Origin: JAJXTN01 sp038230895
GTDB lineage: Bacteria; Patescibacteriota; Saccharimonadia; Saccharimonadales; UBA4665
Length of the DNA stretch: 64,000 nucleotides
Direction of reading: 5' to 3'
Assembly (NCBI GenBank): GCA_038230895.1
Contig: JBBRMJ010000001.1
Span: 62,001-126,000 of the forward strand
Notes under the pieces: model-generated
Databases searched by the model: none
Told to the model about the DNA's origin: nothing
Seen by the model: only the letters and a program-made list of their open reading frames with translations
Shown here: piece by piece, positions 1 through 9,157 of the stretch
Layout of the letters: each line of letters begins with the position of its first letter
Numbering within the stretch: position 1 is the first letter of the stretch
Made by a program: the position numbers and the translations under genes

Positions 1-928
1 AGCCAACTTTCATGTCTTCGGCCTGCTCAAAATCTACACCCAGATCACGTTCGATGGCACGAGTGTAGGCCCGTCCACCGATACCGAACATCTTGGTCCC
101 TTGTACGCCACCATCATTAACGACGGCTATATCGGTGGTGCCGCCACCGACGTCCATGAGGACGGCACTGAGGTTCTGGTTGGGATTATTGCCAATCACC
201 GCCCGCGCGACAGCAAATGGCTCAGCGGCCACAGCTAACAGATCGAGGTCAAGTTCCTGCGCCGTCTTTTCCAGTGCGCCAATGTGAATCATGGGTGCGA
301 AGGCGGTGTATAGCTGGACGACAACGTCTTTGCCCTGGAAGCCAATCGGGTTGGTGACGGGATAACTATCGATTTCAATGCTGACGAGAGCACTGTTGAC
401 CAAACGAACGTCAACCTCTTTGCCACCGAGCTCCCAGGCCAATTGCTGTTTGGCCTTATCTTGGGCTCGCGTTTGGACCAAGTTGATGATCTTCTCCATC
501 TCGGCGATATCAATCGGCTTGGTCGCCAGTTTTCGGACAACGCGAACGGTGGTCGTCGTGCCTTTCACGAGCTCACCAGCGATGCCAATTATTGCGGTAC
601 GAACACTGACATTGGCTTGAGATTCAGCTTCATTCAGAGCTTTGTCGCAGTTCTCAACGACGCTGGCGATATCGGAAATCGCGCCGGCCTGCATATCAGT
701 CAGCCCTTGATGAGCACGCCCAACACCGATAATTTCAATATTGCCATCGACGCCGACTTTGCCGACGAGGGCCTTAACGAATTCGGTGCCGATATCCAAA
801 GCGACCAAGTACTGGTCGGGTTTCTTGCCTGTCCGGGATCGAACGGAGGTGGAGGCTTTGCTGGCTCCAGCTAAAGCCTGGCGCGTGACTCGAGAGCCAA
901 CGCTTTTAAATGATTCAAGCATATCCAT
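1..928 (-). CDS. FtsA/PilM-like actin-fold ATPase, 3' end outside window
   Basis: Partial gene: about 309 codons are visible, reading off the left edge. The protein has a basic N-terminal extension of about 38 residues, then the actin-fold phosphate-1 motif (ALDIGTEFVKALVGKV), an SHS2-type insertion region, and the phosphate-2 motif (MDVGGGTTDIAVV) near residue 250. The FtsA-like phrase IEIIGVG and the GAISDI stretch match cell-division FtsA as well as the type IV pilus protein PilM. Family role: a membrane-tethered ATPase that organises FtsZ rings or the pilus inner-membrane platform. The start at 928 is the first in-frame ATG. The C-terminal amphipathic helix that would separate FtsA from PilM is not in the window. 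Confidence 0.8.
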   Translation of the reverse strand, partial: MDMLESFKSVGSRVTRQALAGASKASTSVRSRTGKKPDQYLVALDIGTEFVKALVGKVGVDGNIEIIGVGRAHQGLTDMQAGAISDIASVVENCDKALNEAESQANVSVRTAIIGIAGELVKGTTTTVRVVRKLATKPIDIAEMEKIINLVQTRAQDKAKQQLAWELGGKEVDVRLVNSALVSIEIDSYPVTNPIGFQGKDVVVQLYTAFAPMIHIGALEKTAQELDLDLLAVAAEPFAVARAVIGNNPNQNLSAVLMDVGGGTTDIAVVNDGGVQGTKMFGIGGRAYTRAIERDLGVDFEQAEDMKVG

Positions 929-973
929 TATTTTAGCACAGCTACACCTGAGAAACGGCTGCAGGCTGCAAAT

Positions 974-1038
974 GTAGACGGTAGAAGGTAGACGGTAGGA
1001 ATCGTAGTCCGAATTCCAGTCTACAGTCTACTGTCTAC
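974..1038. repeat. Heptamer-based inverted repeat
   Basis: The left arm at 974-995 is built from 7-nt units of the type GTAGACG/GTAGAAG. The right arm at 1017-1038 is built from units of the type GTCTACA/GTCTACT. The two arms pair over 22 positions with one G-T wobble and three mismatches. CTGCAG-containing flanks extend the symmetry. It lies between the 3' end of the PKD gene and the start of the FtsA-like gene, so it could act as a terminator or be a genomic repeat; there is no clear T-tract. Confidence 0.6.
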
Positions 1039-1050
1039 GCGCTGCAGTTA

Positions 1051-2118
1051 TCAGGCGTGACGCCGTTTCTTGGCCTGGGGCCGTAATATACCGAGCTCAC
1101 GTCGTTCACCCAGCCAGAAGCTGAATAGCATCAAAAGTACGATGCCATAGCCAGCCCAACTATAACCGACCAAGCGTCCAATATTCCCACTGCCGAAGAT
1201 GCTGCTGCCGTCACCAGATGATATACCGCCACTGGCAGGAATAGTTTTGGATTTGGGACTGACTATTGCTACCAATTGCAAGACGCTCTGGTTACCGTCG
1301 GCATCACTGACGCTGATCTTAACCACATAACTATTGCGGTAATTGCCGGGCTGTTTATAGACATGGTCCAGATTGAGCATGCCGGCTGTCGGCCGGCTAA
1401 ACAACTTATGACTCCCGTCACCCCAGTCAGCCGAGATTGCATAGGGAGCGGTACCACCCTCCAGATAGACTTTCCAGCTCGCTGGTTGGCCAACATAGTA
1501 ACCGAGCAGCGTGAAATTAGCACTGAGTATTAGTGGTTTCGGTACATTGGAAGTGTTGGGATTAGTTGGGTTATAGGGTACCGCCCCTTTGCTAATACTA
1601 GTACCGGGCGGCTGGTAATAGACGGTTACTATCGCTGAATCAGGGCCTGGAACATCGGTGAAGTTGAAGTCACGAGCCACCAACTGATTGGTGCCCTGAA
1701 ACAGATCGGTCGTAATCTGATACCTACCACTGGCGTCACAGATGGCGACACCGCTACTGAAACCATTACGTAACAGATTGACGTAGGTGTTAAGGGGACA
1801 ACTTCCGCTGACAGTGATCGGTGTCGAAGTATATTGCGTACCATTGGCTGGCGAATCGATCGACGCCGCCTGCGTAGGCGCTGGCCCGGGCACGCTGGTG
1901 TGCACGATTATGTTACCCGTATCAGCGGTGACTAGCCGAGTCCAGCTGAATAGCAGCACACCGACGCAGAGCACAATCATCGTCAATATCGGATACGATG
2001 TACTACGACGCGGCAGCACATGGCCAGTATGACGATGAGGTGACACGCCAAAATGACGGCTGGTCTGGATAGCCCTGTGTTTCTTCGGCGCTGACCGCGC
2101 CTGCAACTGTTTTTTCAT
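1051..2118 (-). CDS. Surface protein with Ig-like and PKD domains, C-terminal anchor
   Basis: 355 residues. A basic N-terminus is followed by a hydrophobic segment (about residues 43-62, ILTMIVLCVGVLLFSW), likely an uncleaved signal anchor. Next comes an Ig-like module around residues 85-170 with two conserved cysteines, then a PKD-like module around residues 200-290 with the typical DWGDGS and HVY motifs. A glycine/serine linker leads to a C-terminal membrane helix and a basic tail. The gene at 14515-15447 has the same domain order and motifs, so the two are paralogues. Probable role: envelope or adhesion protein; no catalytic motif is seen. Confidence 0.8.
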   Translation of the reverse strand: MKKQLQARSAPKKHRAIQTSRHFGVSPHRHTGHVLPRRSTSYPILTMIVLCVGVLLFSWTRLVTADTGNIIVHTSVPGPAPTQAASIDSPANGTQYTSTPITVSGSCPLNTYVNLLRNGFSSGVAICDASGRYQITTDLFQGTNQLVARDFNFTDVPGPDSAIVTVYYQPPGTSISKGAVPYNPTNPNTSNVPKPLILSANFTLLGYYVGQPASWKVYLEGGTAPYAISADWGDGSHKLFSRPTAGMLNLDHVYKQPGNYRNSYVVKISVSDADGNQSVLQLVAIVSPKSKTIPASGGISSGDGSSIFGSGNIGRLVGYSWAGYGIVLLMLFSFWLGERRELGILRPQAKKRRHA

Positions 2119-2199
2119 GACTGATTTTTGTTTTAGTGAACTGCTTACATACTAGCATATTTTACGAAAAACAACAGCGTGAGCATTAGCTTAATTCTA

Positions 2200-2228
2200 T
2201 TGCTATTAATCGTATATTATTGTATAAT
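2200..2228 (+). promoter_or_regulatory. Promoter for leaderless hypothetical gene
   Basis: A TTGCTA box at 2200-2205 and a perfect TATAAT at 2223-2228 are separated by 17 nt. The -10 ends seven bases before the ATG at 2236, so transcription would begin at or next to the start codon. Confidence 0.6.
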
Positions 2229-2235
2229 CAAGAAC

Positions 2236-3225
2236 ATGTCCCCTCTGCAAAGCCCCGGCGAACGCCCCAACTACTACAGCGTTGAGCTCGATGTCGAGCT
2301 GGCTGATCATAGCTTCATTCAGAAAGCATTGACAGGTTTGGCGGTTGAACTTCGAAGCGAGAGAATTCCCCACCTTACGAGCGATCAGCTACGGGGCATC
2401 GTGCCCACCAGACCGATGCAGGCTTCAATGGGCGATTTCAGAACCAATCCCAATCTTATCGACGTCTCCGTCGGCTCCCGAAGAAATGTCAATGATTTAG
2501 AGTCAAGCGAAACGCTATATGACGCTGGCGTTAAATTCTATACGCCAGGTGGCCGCAAACCTATCACCATTACTACAGAGAGATCTATCGATGGCAATAA
2601 AGCAGCAGCGAGCCAAAACTTCTACACCTTCGAAGAGCAGCTGGCCCATCGCTCTCGTGTGGGATTTGAACAGCTGACAAGGGCAATTGATCAATTGACA
2701 AACAATGACGATATCATTGATCTGGGGAGCCCTTGGAGAACTTACAATTTTCAAGAAGCTTTGCACTATCTACTCATCGAGCTCGAACAAGTAAGTCCAG
2801 AAGTTAGTCGACAATCAGTCTATCTCGGCGGAAGCATTGACATGCAGTTGCTGACGGAGAAAGATATCCGTCCAGAGCATCAAACATTGGATGAAATTGA
2901 TACACCAACGGCGGCAATTGAACCGTATTTTTATTTCAGTGAACAAGGTGCACGTCTGCAGTTCAACGAACGCCCGAAACGGCTCGAAAGCTCAGTTGAT
3001 CTGAGCACCATCGCTACCTATGACGTCGTTGACGGCAATGTAAAACAGCAGTTCCGTTATGGTTACGAGATTGGGAACACCGGGCGACCGTCATCGTATC
3101 TTGATCTCTTTAGTAATGAGCTTACTGCTGCCGAGCTAAAGGATTTAAGCCTGAAGTCCAAGCTTGACCCCCAAACGCTAGTCGCAACGGCTATCGATCT
3201 ACTGGCGCATCCTCAGTACAACTAA
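2236..3225 (+). CDS. Hypothetical protein, 329 aa
   Basis: No family recognised. The reading frame is open from 2179, but the first 19 codons (hydrophobic, MSISLILLLLIVYYC) overlap the promoter, so the ATG at 2236 is preferred. The protein has no clear signal peptide or membrane helix from this start. It is polar, with charged stretches and many YF-containing phrases, and looks globular and cytosolic. It is the only plus-strand gene in this neighbourhood, facing alaS tail to tail. Confidence 0.7.
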   Translation: MSPLQSPGERPNYYSVELDVELADHSFIQKALTGLAVELRSERIPHLTSDQLRGIVPTRPMQASMGDFRTNPNLIDVSVGSRRNVNDLESSETLYDAGVKFYTPGGRKPITITTERSIDGNKAAASQNFYTFEEQLAHRSRVGFEQLTRAIDQLTNNDDIIDLGSPWRTYNFQEALHYLLIELEQVSPEVSRQSVYLGGSIDMQLLTEKDIRPEHQTLDEIDTPTAAIEPYFYFSEQGARLQFNERPKRLESSVDLSTIATYDVVDGNVKQQFRYGYEIGNTGRPSSYLDLFSNELTAAELKDLSLKSKLDPQTLVATAIDLLAHPQYN

Positions 3226-3302
3226 GTCAGTTCTGGCCATATACAATCGTGGCTCTGTTGTAGCCAATTGGCGATTTAAGTCGAGTTGAAGGAGGCGGCG
3301 TG

Positions 3303-5285
3303 TTACTGCAGCACGGCTTTTATGCGGCGGATGCCAGATGAGCTGGATTCTTCTTTGATAATTTTGAACGCTTTGCCGCCTTCAGCCAATTGGCTGGTGT
3401 GGTCGACGTGCGGGCCACCGCAGATTTCGAAACTAAAGGGTTTGTCGGCGCCATCGGCGATCATCTTGTAGACTTTGACCGTATCGCCGTAGCGATCGCC
3501 GAACTGGCCCAAGGCACCCATGTCTTCCCTGGCGACTTTGGTTGGATATTCCTGGAACGACACTTTGAGGTCTTTGCCAATCTGTTCGTTGACGATTTCT
3601 TCGACGCGTTTGATCTGTTCAGGCGTGACTTTTTCCGGGTGGCTAAAGTCGAAGCGCAAGCGTTCCTCAGTAATGTTCGAGCCATTCTGAATCACATGAT
3701 CGCCCAGCACATCACGCAAGGCTTGGTACATCAGGTGGGTGGCGGTATGGTATTTCTTGTGCTGTTCGGTATGGCCACCGAGGCCGCCTTTGAAGACGCC
3801 TTTGGTGGCGGTTTGGGAGCGCGTTCGCTGCTCTTGCATCAGACGCTCAAACTCCTGATCCGCATCCTCAGCAAGATCTATTTCTTTTTTAAAGGCCTCT
3901 TCTTTTGAAAGTTCTACTGGAAAACCAAATGTATCATACAGCTTGAATATCATATCCCCTGTTAAGTTTTTAGGCTCTACCACCGCAATGCCCTCAGATT
4001 GGATAATACGAGCGGTGGCTGTCTGTGTTTTACTACTGTTGATTGAAATTCGTGCTGTTGCTGATTGCAATTTTTCAAACTGGGCGATTCCTTTGCGGAG
4101 GGTTTGGCGGAAGACTTTTTCTTCCTTAATTAAGACCTCGATAACAGTGTCGCGGTTGGTGGCGACCTCTGGGAAATCGTCTTTGTAGAGGTCGACGATG
4201 ACCGGGACGATGTGCTCCAGGAAGTTCTGCTCAATGCCCAGTTCAAAGGCGAAGCGGACGGCACGGCGCAGGAGGCGGCGCATGACATAGCCCTGCTCTT
4301 TGTTGCTGGGGACGATGCCGTCTACAGCCAGGAACGTTGCGGCTCGCAGATGGTCAGCGATGACGCGCATGCTCGCCGCGTTGCTGTCATACGATTTGCC
4401 ACTGAGTTTTTCAATACTTTCAATGATTGGCCACAACAGACTGATTTTGAACACATCAGGATTGTCGATAGCAGCAGCAGCGATTCTTTCGAGGCCAGAA
4501 CCTTGGTCGATGTTTGGCTTTTCTAATGGCTCAAACTTGCCTTCGGCAACCTTGCGGTACGCCATGAAGACATTGTTGCCAATTTCCATGAATCGGCCGC
4601 AATCACAGTTCGGGTGGCAGAATTCTCCCCATTTCGTATCGTGAGGCGTACCAAAGTCGTAGAACATTTCGGAGTCGGGACCACATGGATCACCAACTGC
4701 TGTCGTTTCGGGACCAGTTTTACCTCTGTTCCACCAGTTTTTCGACCCATCGTAATAGAAAATATGCTCGCCTGGTTTAATGCCACGCGTATACCCATCC
4801 TCTTCACTACCGATGTCTTCGATCGAGGTATCGATACCTTTGTCTTTAAATAATTGCTGCCAGAGTTCAGCGGCTTCGGTGTCCTTCGGAATATCAAAAC
4901 GTGGGTCACCAATAAAACAGGTTATATATAACTTTTGCGGATCGAGGCCGACAACTTCAGTCAGGAATTCAAACATCCAGGTAATCTGCTCGGCTTTGAA
5001 GTAGTCACCCAACGACCAGTTGCCGAGCATTTCAAAGAAGGTGGTGTGGCGGTTATCGCCGACTTCTTCGATATCCTGAGCCCGTAAACAAGTTTGAGAA
5101 TCGACCAAACGCACGCCTTCAGGATGTGGTTCACCGAGCAAATATGGAATCAAGGGCTGCATACCGGAGCCGGTGAATAGCGTGGTTGGGTCGTCACGAG
5201 GCACGAGCAGCGCGCGTGGGATGCGCTTGTGTCCACGTTCGATGAAAAAATCGAGATACTTTTGGCGAATTTCCTGAGCGGTCAT
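3303..5285 (-). CDS. alaS: Alanyl-tRNA synthetase, short form without C-Ala
   Basis: Charges tRNA-Ala with alanine. The 660-residue product begins with the class II catalytic core (motif 1 region around RIPRALLVPRDDPTTLFTGSG; motif 2 around LRAQDIEEVGDNRHTTFFEM), continues through the tRNA-recognition helices, and ends with the editing domain. Its zinc-site residues are HTATH and CGGPHVDHT. Typical bacterial AlaRS is about 870 residues; this one stops right after the editing domain and lacks the C-Ala (DHHA1) oligomerisation domain. Start chosen at MTAQEIRQKYLDFF, the usual AlaRS N-terminus. Confidence 0.95.
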   Translation of the reverse strand: MTAQEIRQKYLDFFIERGHKRIPRALLVPRDDPTTLFTGSGMQPLIPYLLGEPHPEGVRLVDSQTCLRAQDIEEVGDNRHTTFFEMLGNWSLGDYFKAEQITWMFEFLTEVVGLDPQKLYITCFIGDPRFDIPKDTEAAELWQQLFKDKGIDTSIEDIGSEEDGYTRGIKPGEHIFYYDGSKNWWNRGKTGPETTAVGDPCGPDSEMFYDFGTPHDTKWGEFCHPNCDCGRFMEIGNNVFMAYRKVAEGKFEPLEKPNIDQGSGLERIAAAAIDNPDVFKISLLWPIIESIEKLSGKSYDSNAASMRVIADHLRAATFLAVDGIVPSNKEQGYVMRRLLRRAVRFAFELGIEQNFLEHIVPVIVDLYKDDFPEVATNRDTVIEVLIKEEKVFRQTLRKGIAQFEKLQSATARISINSSKTQTATARIIQSEGIAVVEPKNLTGDMIFKLYDTFGFPVELSKEEAFKKEIDLAEDADQEFERLMQEQRTRSQTATKGVFKGGLGGHTEQHKKYHTATHLMYQALRDVLGDHVIQNGSNITEERLRFDFSHPEKVTPEQIKRVEEIVNEQIGKDLKVSFQEYPTKVAREDMGALGQFGDRYGDTVKVYKMIADGADKPFSFEICGGPHVDHTSQLAEGGKAFKIIKEESSSSGIRRIKAVLQ

Positions 5286-5333
5286 TTGCCCTATTATAAC
5301 AGAGGTGCCCTGAGCGTGGAACGATTCAGTACA

Positions 5334-6458
5334 TTAAGCAGTCTGACCGTTGTCCCATTCGCCGTAGGTGTGTGCGCCGCCAATGGTATTAGCATGATTT
5401 ATATTTCCACTCGATAATACAACCATCTCTACACCAAGTTGTGTCGCATTTGCACCGAATATTCTAATTGCTCGTTTGTAGTTCACGATATCATCAGTCT
5501 CTGTTTTTATATACACCAGCTTTGTACGAGGAGGATTGGTGATTATACGATATCGGGAGGCCTGCTTATCAATACTGAATGGGAAGAGGAATTTTATATC
5601 CGACCACGCCATCTTGGGTGGACAATTATTATTTACTTCTTGCATGGTATTCGAAAAGAGCTCCACTGCACCCTGCATGCCTTTGTCGAGTTGCGGATCC
5701 CGATGAAACTGCGTGTAGCTATCGAAGGCGAATTTCCCGATTGGCCCTCCCCCATAGTCAATCGCCTGCCCAAATGACACTAAAGCGTCCGCCACAGGGC
5801 CACCCGCTATTGCATCAAATTTGTCTGACGGCGACGAGAGCAGCACAATATGATCAATCGGAGGCGGTAAGCTCTGGGCCAAGGACTTTCCTGGTCGCCG
5901 TTTATCGTGACGAACTATGTACTGCATAGTTTCTAAGCCGAGAACGTCGCCCATACTGACGCAATAGAGAACCATACTATCAGGTTGGTGCTCATCGATG
6001 AGGCGACTCAGCGGATTAGCTACGTCTAGTGCGTCATAACCCTGCGGCGGTTTAAAAAGGGCTGCAACTTTTTCAGAACCATTTTTGGCAGCAAACAGTT
6101 CGCTCGCTGCCGCATACCCATCAGTCTGCCCAAAGCCAGGAAAGACTACGTTTAGCCTGCCGCCCTTTCCGAGGCGTTCCGCTCCAGGTACCAGATCAAA
6201 CCTGGCAGGGCGAGCAGGCCAGTGCGTCTTCTCATACAGATCATCGATGATTTTTATGACTGGTAGAGCTCCAGTTCCGTATGCAGCCATAAGCCCGAGA
6301 ACCTTAAGGCCACCACGAATAAATTCGCGCTGGGTTAACGTCGCCTCCGTTTCGCCCTGCTGTATTTCTTCTGGTGTAACCGGAGGACAGCCCGTAAAAG
6401 ACGCCGGCGTTTCGCCATGTGGTGAGGCATGCATGTCTGGCAGTATACGCTCGTTCAT
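5334..6458 (-). CDS. Alpha/beta-hydrolase-like exported or anchored protein
   Basis: About 374 residues from the ATG at 6458; a TTG at 6476 in the same frame is less likely. An N-terminal cytosolic part with TQREFIRGGLKVLGLMAAYG precedes a hydrophobic segment. The body has VFPGFGQTDG, a nucleophile-elbow-like YCVSMGDVLG, and a late GNINHANTIGG that could supply the histidine, which suggests an alpha/beta-hydrolase fold. The elbow differs from strict GxSxG (CVSMG), so activity is uncertain. It follows the wall-hydrolase gene almost directly, so it is probably the last gene of that operon. Confidence 0.65.
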   Translation of the reverse strand: MNERILPDMHASPHGETPASFTGCPPVTPEEIQQGETEATLTQREFIRGGLKVLGLMAAYGTGALPVIKIIDDLYEKTHWPARPARFDLVPGAERLGKGGRLNVVFPGFGQTDGYAAASELFAAKNGSEKVAALFKPPQGYDALDVANPLSRLIDEHQPDSMVLYCVSMGDVLGLETMQYIVRHDKRRPGKSLAQSLPPPIDHIVLLSSPSDKFDAIAGGPVADALVSFGQAIDYGGGPIGKFAFDSYTQFHRDPQLDKGMQGAVELFSNTMQEVNNNCPPKMAWSDIKFLFPFSIDKQASRYRIITNPPRTKLVYIKTETDDIVNYKRAIRIFGANATQLGVEMVVLSSGNINHANTIGGAHTYGEWDNGQTA

Positions 6459-6478
6459 GATGTTTATGTTTAGCAATA

Positions 6479-9157
6479 TTACTGATTCGCAGTGATGAGT
6501 ACGCTTAGATCGCCAATGCCCACAATGTATGGATCGTCCAACGCGTAAGAATGTTCGGCGACTGCATGGCCGTTTCGGGAATATTTGTCACTTGCATTGC
6601 CCTCTTCAACGTAAACGCGACCGTTGTGGGTGTAAAGTACCATACCGGTATGGCTGGGATCGAAGAAAATTTGGTCACCAGGTTGTGGTGTGTACTTGCC
6701 ACGTGCGTGATAGCCGCCTAGGTCTTTAAATCGCTGTATTGATTCGTTAACTGCGGCCAGTCGCCATGCGTCACGATTGCCTGTTATTGGAACACTTCCA
6801 GCTTCTTCTACCCAGCTCGTAAAATCATTACACCAATATTCTTTATGCATCTGAGTATACTTATCGACACCCGGACCACAACTGCCTTGAGCACTGGTGT
6901 TGCCTCGGTCACAATGCTGTGGAGTTTCGTGGACACCGTTCTGAGATCGAGCAATCGCAACGACATGCTTACGAATAGCAGCTTCACCTGTAACTCGAGT
7001 TTCGTGACCGTGATGGCTTGGTGCCGGCTTCGATGCCGTCTTGGGATGCGTATTATATGCACCTGCCGTTAATTCATCGAGGTGATAGGTACTGATCAGA
7101 CGTTTAATTTTACTCGCATATGCAGGGTCTGTTGCATACGACATCGAGCCAGGCGTACCTTGAGGATGGCCAGGTTCACTAAGTATGCCTTGCAGATAGT
7201 GGTCAACATCCCGATAATTGGCAATGGCGTCCTTATACCATGCCTTCGTATTGATCAGGCGAGCATATTCTTTAATACAGTCTGCAGGTGTGTCAAACCA
7301 CTCGAAGTTTGCATAAATCTGTACCCTTTGGCCATTATAAACTTCCCAAGTCGGTAGACGTACTATTTTGCCTTTCCAGTCGCTGCCGGCCTTCATGCCA
7401 AAAAAGTTGTTATAGGTATTGGATAGGACATTCCCATGCAGACCGTTCTCTTCAAAACCCTGGGCAATCAAGACCTGCGTATTGAATTTGGCACCTTCAA
7501 GAGCGGCTTGCATAACACCCGGGTAGAAGCGTTCTAGAAAAGCTCGAGTTTTGGGATCTTGAATCTCGTTTAATATAGCTTGTTGTGCAGCAGAAATTTT
7601 AAATGTATGATGCGACTTCGGGGTTTCTGGACTTGCTTTAGGGTGCGGTTGTGGTGGAGTGACATCAGTAAAATCAACTTTAATATTTTTATCATTCATG
7701 AGCATCGAAACCTCAACGGTATACGCTGCAACGCTACGCAAATGATTTGCTCCTGCCTTATCACCGATAGACTCCATAGCTTGAGCATCAGCTTCTACCG
7801 CTAAAATTACCGACAATTGATCAGGATTGTAATAATCAAGGTTAGCATTGGTCAAAAAGTGTTCCTGCCAGGCTTTCGATGCATCAGCAACAACTTTGGT
7901 ATCACCTGCTTTCGCTTTTTGTAGCTCTGACTGGAAAAGCTCTGCCACATGAATAAGATTCTTTGACATACGATCACCAGCATCTGGTTTAAAATCGCCT
8001 CCTTGTAGCATAGAGGTACTGTTTGATCGTAGAGCCTTACCGATTATTTCGACGTATTGTGTGGCTAGATCGAACTGGGCTTTTGCGACATCACTTTGTG
8101 GGGGTGTAATTGCTTCTGGTGTGACCGTTGTCGAAGGGCTTGGTGCAACGGCAGGACCTGTCGTCGGCGTCTTAGGAACTGCGTCTGATGGAATCGGAGT
8201 GGATGTTACATTGGGGGCAAGTGTGGGGATTTGTTCCGCAGGTACACCCACTGCTACTGTTGTAGTCGGCGGCTTGATCGAATCAGGTACAGTTTGTGGT
8301 AAGTCATTGGCCTTCGTCGTCTGCTCTTCTCGAATTCTGGGTGTGAACGTATCGGATGAGGCGGCTACGACCGTAATTTGTGGTTCAACGGATTTGGTTT
8401 CCGCCTGAGCGACGCCTGGTGCTAGCATTCCGGCACCTGTCGCTCCAATCACGCCAATAGCTACTACTTTAGGAATGAATTGGACAGCAGCCTCTTGGGC
8501 TTGATGACGTCGACTCGGTAGTGGTTGGGTGCGATAGCCAAAGACATCAGCAAGAGCATCAACTTTATCTGGATTTTGGGTGTAAGCGCCCGCCATCATG
8601 GTTAGCTTATAGAGCTGGGCTGGCATTGTCTCACTGCCATTCTTAACAGCACACACAGCTTCACCATCTCGCTCGGTTTTATTGGCAGCAATTGCTTCAA
8701 AGGCTTTTGCTAATTTCGAACTCGATGTCGCATCTTGGGAGCTCATGTAAGCCTTAAATAGAACGTTTGTGATTGTGGCTGTTTGTTCAGAATCTTCCGG
8801 GCGAAATAATTCTAACTTTGCGAGGAGTGACATCTGATTTTCGGGAGACCGGTCAGTGGCGGTTATTCTTTCGATGAGACTATGCTGTAACACTTCACGT
8901 ACGATAACTCCGACACGATCTGCCTCTGCCCTATTTGCATTGTCATTAATGACTGATTTACGGGCATTCATGTCGACAATACTTGAGACATGCTTGTCGC
9001 TGAGCGTCGCAAGTAACGCATCGTCTGTCAGTAGATCAGCATCAAGCTGCCGAGCCTGTTCAAAAACATTCCATTCAACAGAATCGTACTTACTCAATTT
9101 ATCGGCGACTAGTGCTCCTAATGTTGCTTCTTGAAATTCACGTCCTGCCATGTTCAT
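6479..9157 (-). CDS. Membrane-anchored glucosaminidase + CHAP peptidoglycan hydrolase
   Basis: 892 residues. A helical, soluble N-terminal region (1-225) precedes one membrane helix (about 227-252). A Pro/Thr-rich linker, a helical region, a FlgJ-type N-acetylglucosaminidase domain (about 545-690: YPGVMQAALEGAKFN, SNTYNNFFGMK) and a C-terminal CHAP amidase/endopeptidase domain follow. The CHAP nucleophile is Cys776 in EYWCNDFTSW, with His836 in SHTGMVL. The topology predicts a cytosolic N-terminus and two wall-cutting domains outside. Its ATG overlaps the upstream stop (ATGA). In an epibiotic lineage such an enzyme could act on the cell's own wall or on a host wall; which one is not shown. 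Confidence 0.85.
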   Translation of the reverse strand: MNMAGREFQEATLGALVADKLSKYDSVEWNVFEQARQLDADLLTDDALLATLSDKHVSSIVDMNARKSVINDNANRAEADRVGVIVREVLQHSLIERITATDRSPENQMSLLAKLELFRPEDSEQTATITNVLFKAYMSSQDATSSSKLAKAFEAIAANKTERDGEAVCAVKNGSETMPAQLYKLTMMAGAYTQNPDKVDALADVFGYRTQPLPSRRHQAQEAAVQFIPKVVAIGVIGATGAGMLAPGVAQAETKSVEPQITVVAASSDTFTPRIREEQTTKANDLPQTVPDSIKPPTTTVAVGVPAEQIPTLAPNVTSTPIPSDAVPKTPTTGPAVAPSPSTTVTPEAITPPQSDVAKAQFDLATQYVEIIGKALRSNSTSMLQGGDFKPDAGDRMSKNLIHVAELFQSELQKAKAGDTKVVADASKAWQEHFLTNANLDYYNPDQLSVILAVEADAQAMESIGDKAGANHLRSVAAYTVEVSMLMNDKNIKVDFTDVTPPQPHPKASPETPKSHHTFKISAAQQAILNEIQDPKTRAFLERFYPGVMQAALEGAKFNTQVLIAQGFEENGLHGNVLSNTYNNFFGMKAGSDWKGKIVRLPTWEVYNGQRVQIYANFEWFDTPADCIKEYARLINTKAWYKDAIANYRDVDHYLQGILSEPGHPQGTPGSMSYATDPAYASKIKRLISTYHLDELTAGAYNTHPKTASKPAPSHHGHETRVTGEAAIRKHVVAIARSQNGVHETPQHCDRGNTSAQGSCGPGVDKYTQMHKEYWCNDFTSWVEEAGSVPITGNRDAWRLAAVNESIQRFKDLGGYHARGKYTPQPGDQIFFDPSHTGMVLYTHNGRVYVEEGNASDKYSRNGHAVAEHSYALDDPYIVGIGDLSVLITANQ

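Noticed and set aside
3390..3908. 172-codon plus-strand frame inside alaS
   Set aside because: Antisense shadow of the synthetase gene, which has complete motifs on the minus strand.
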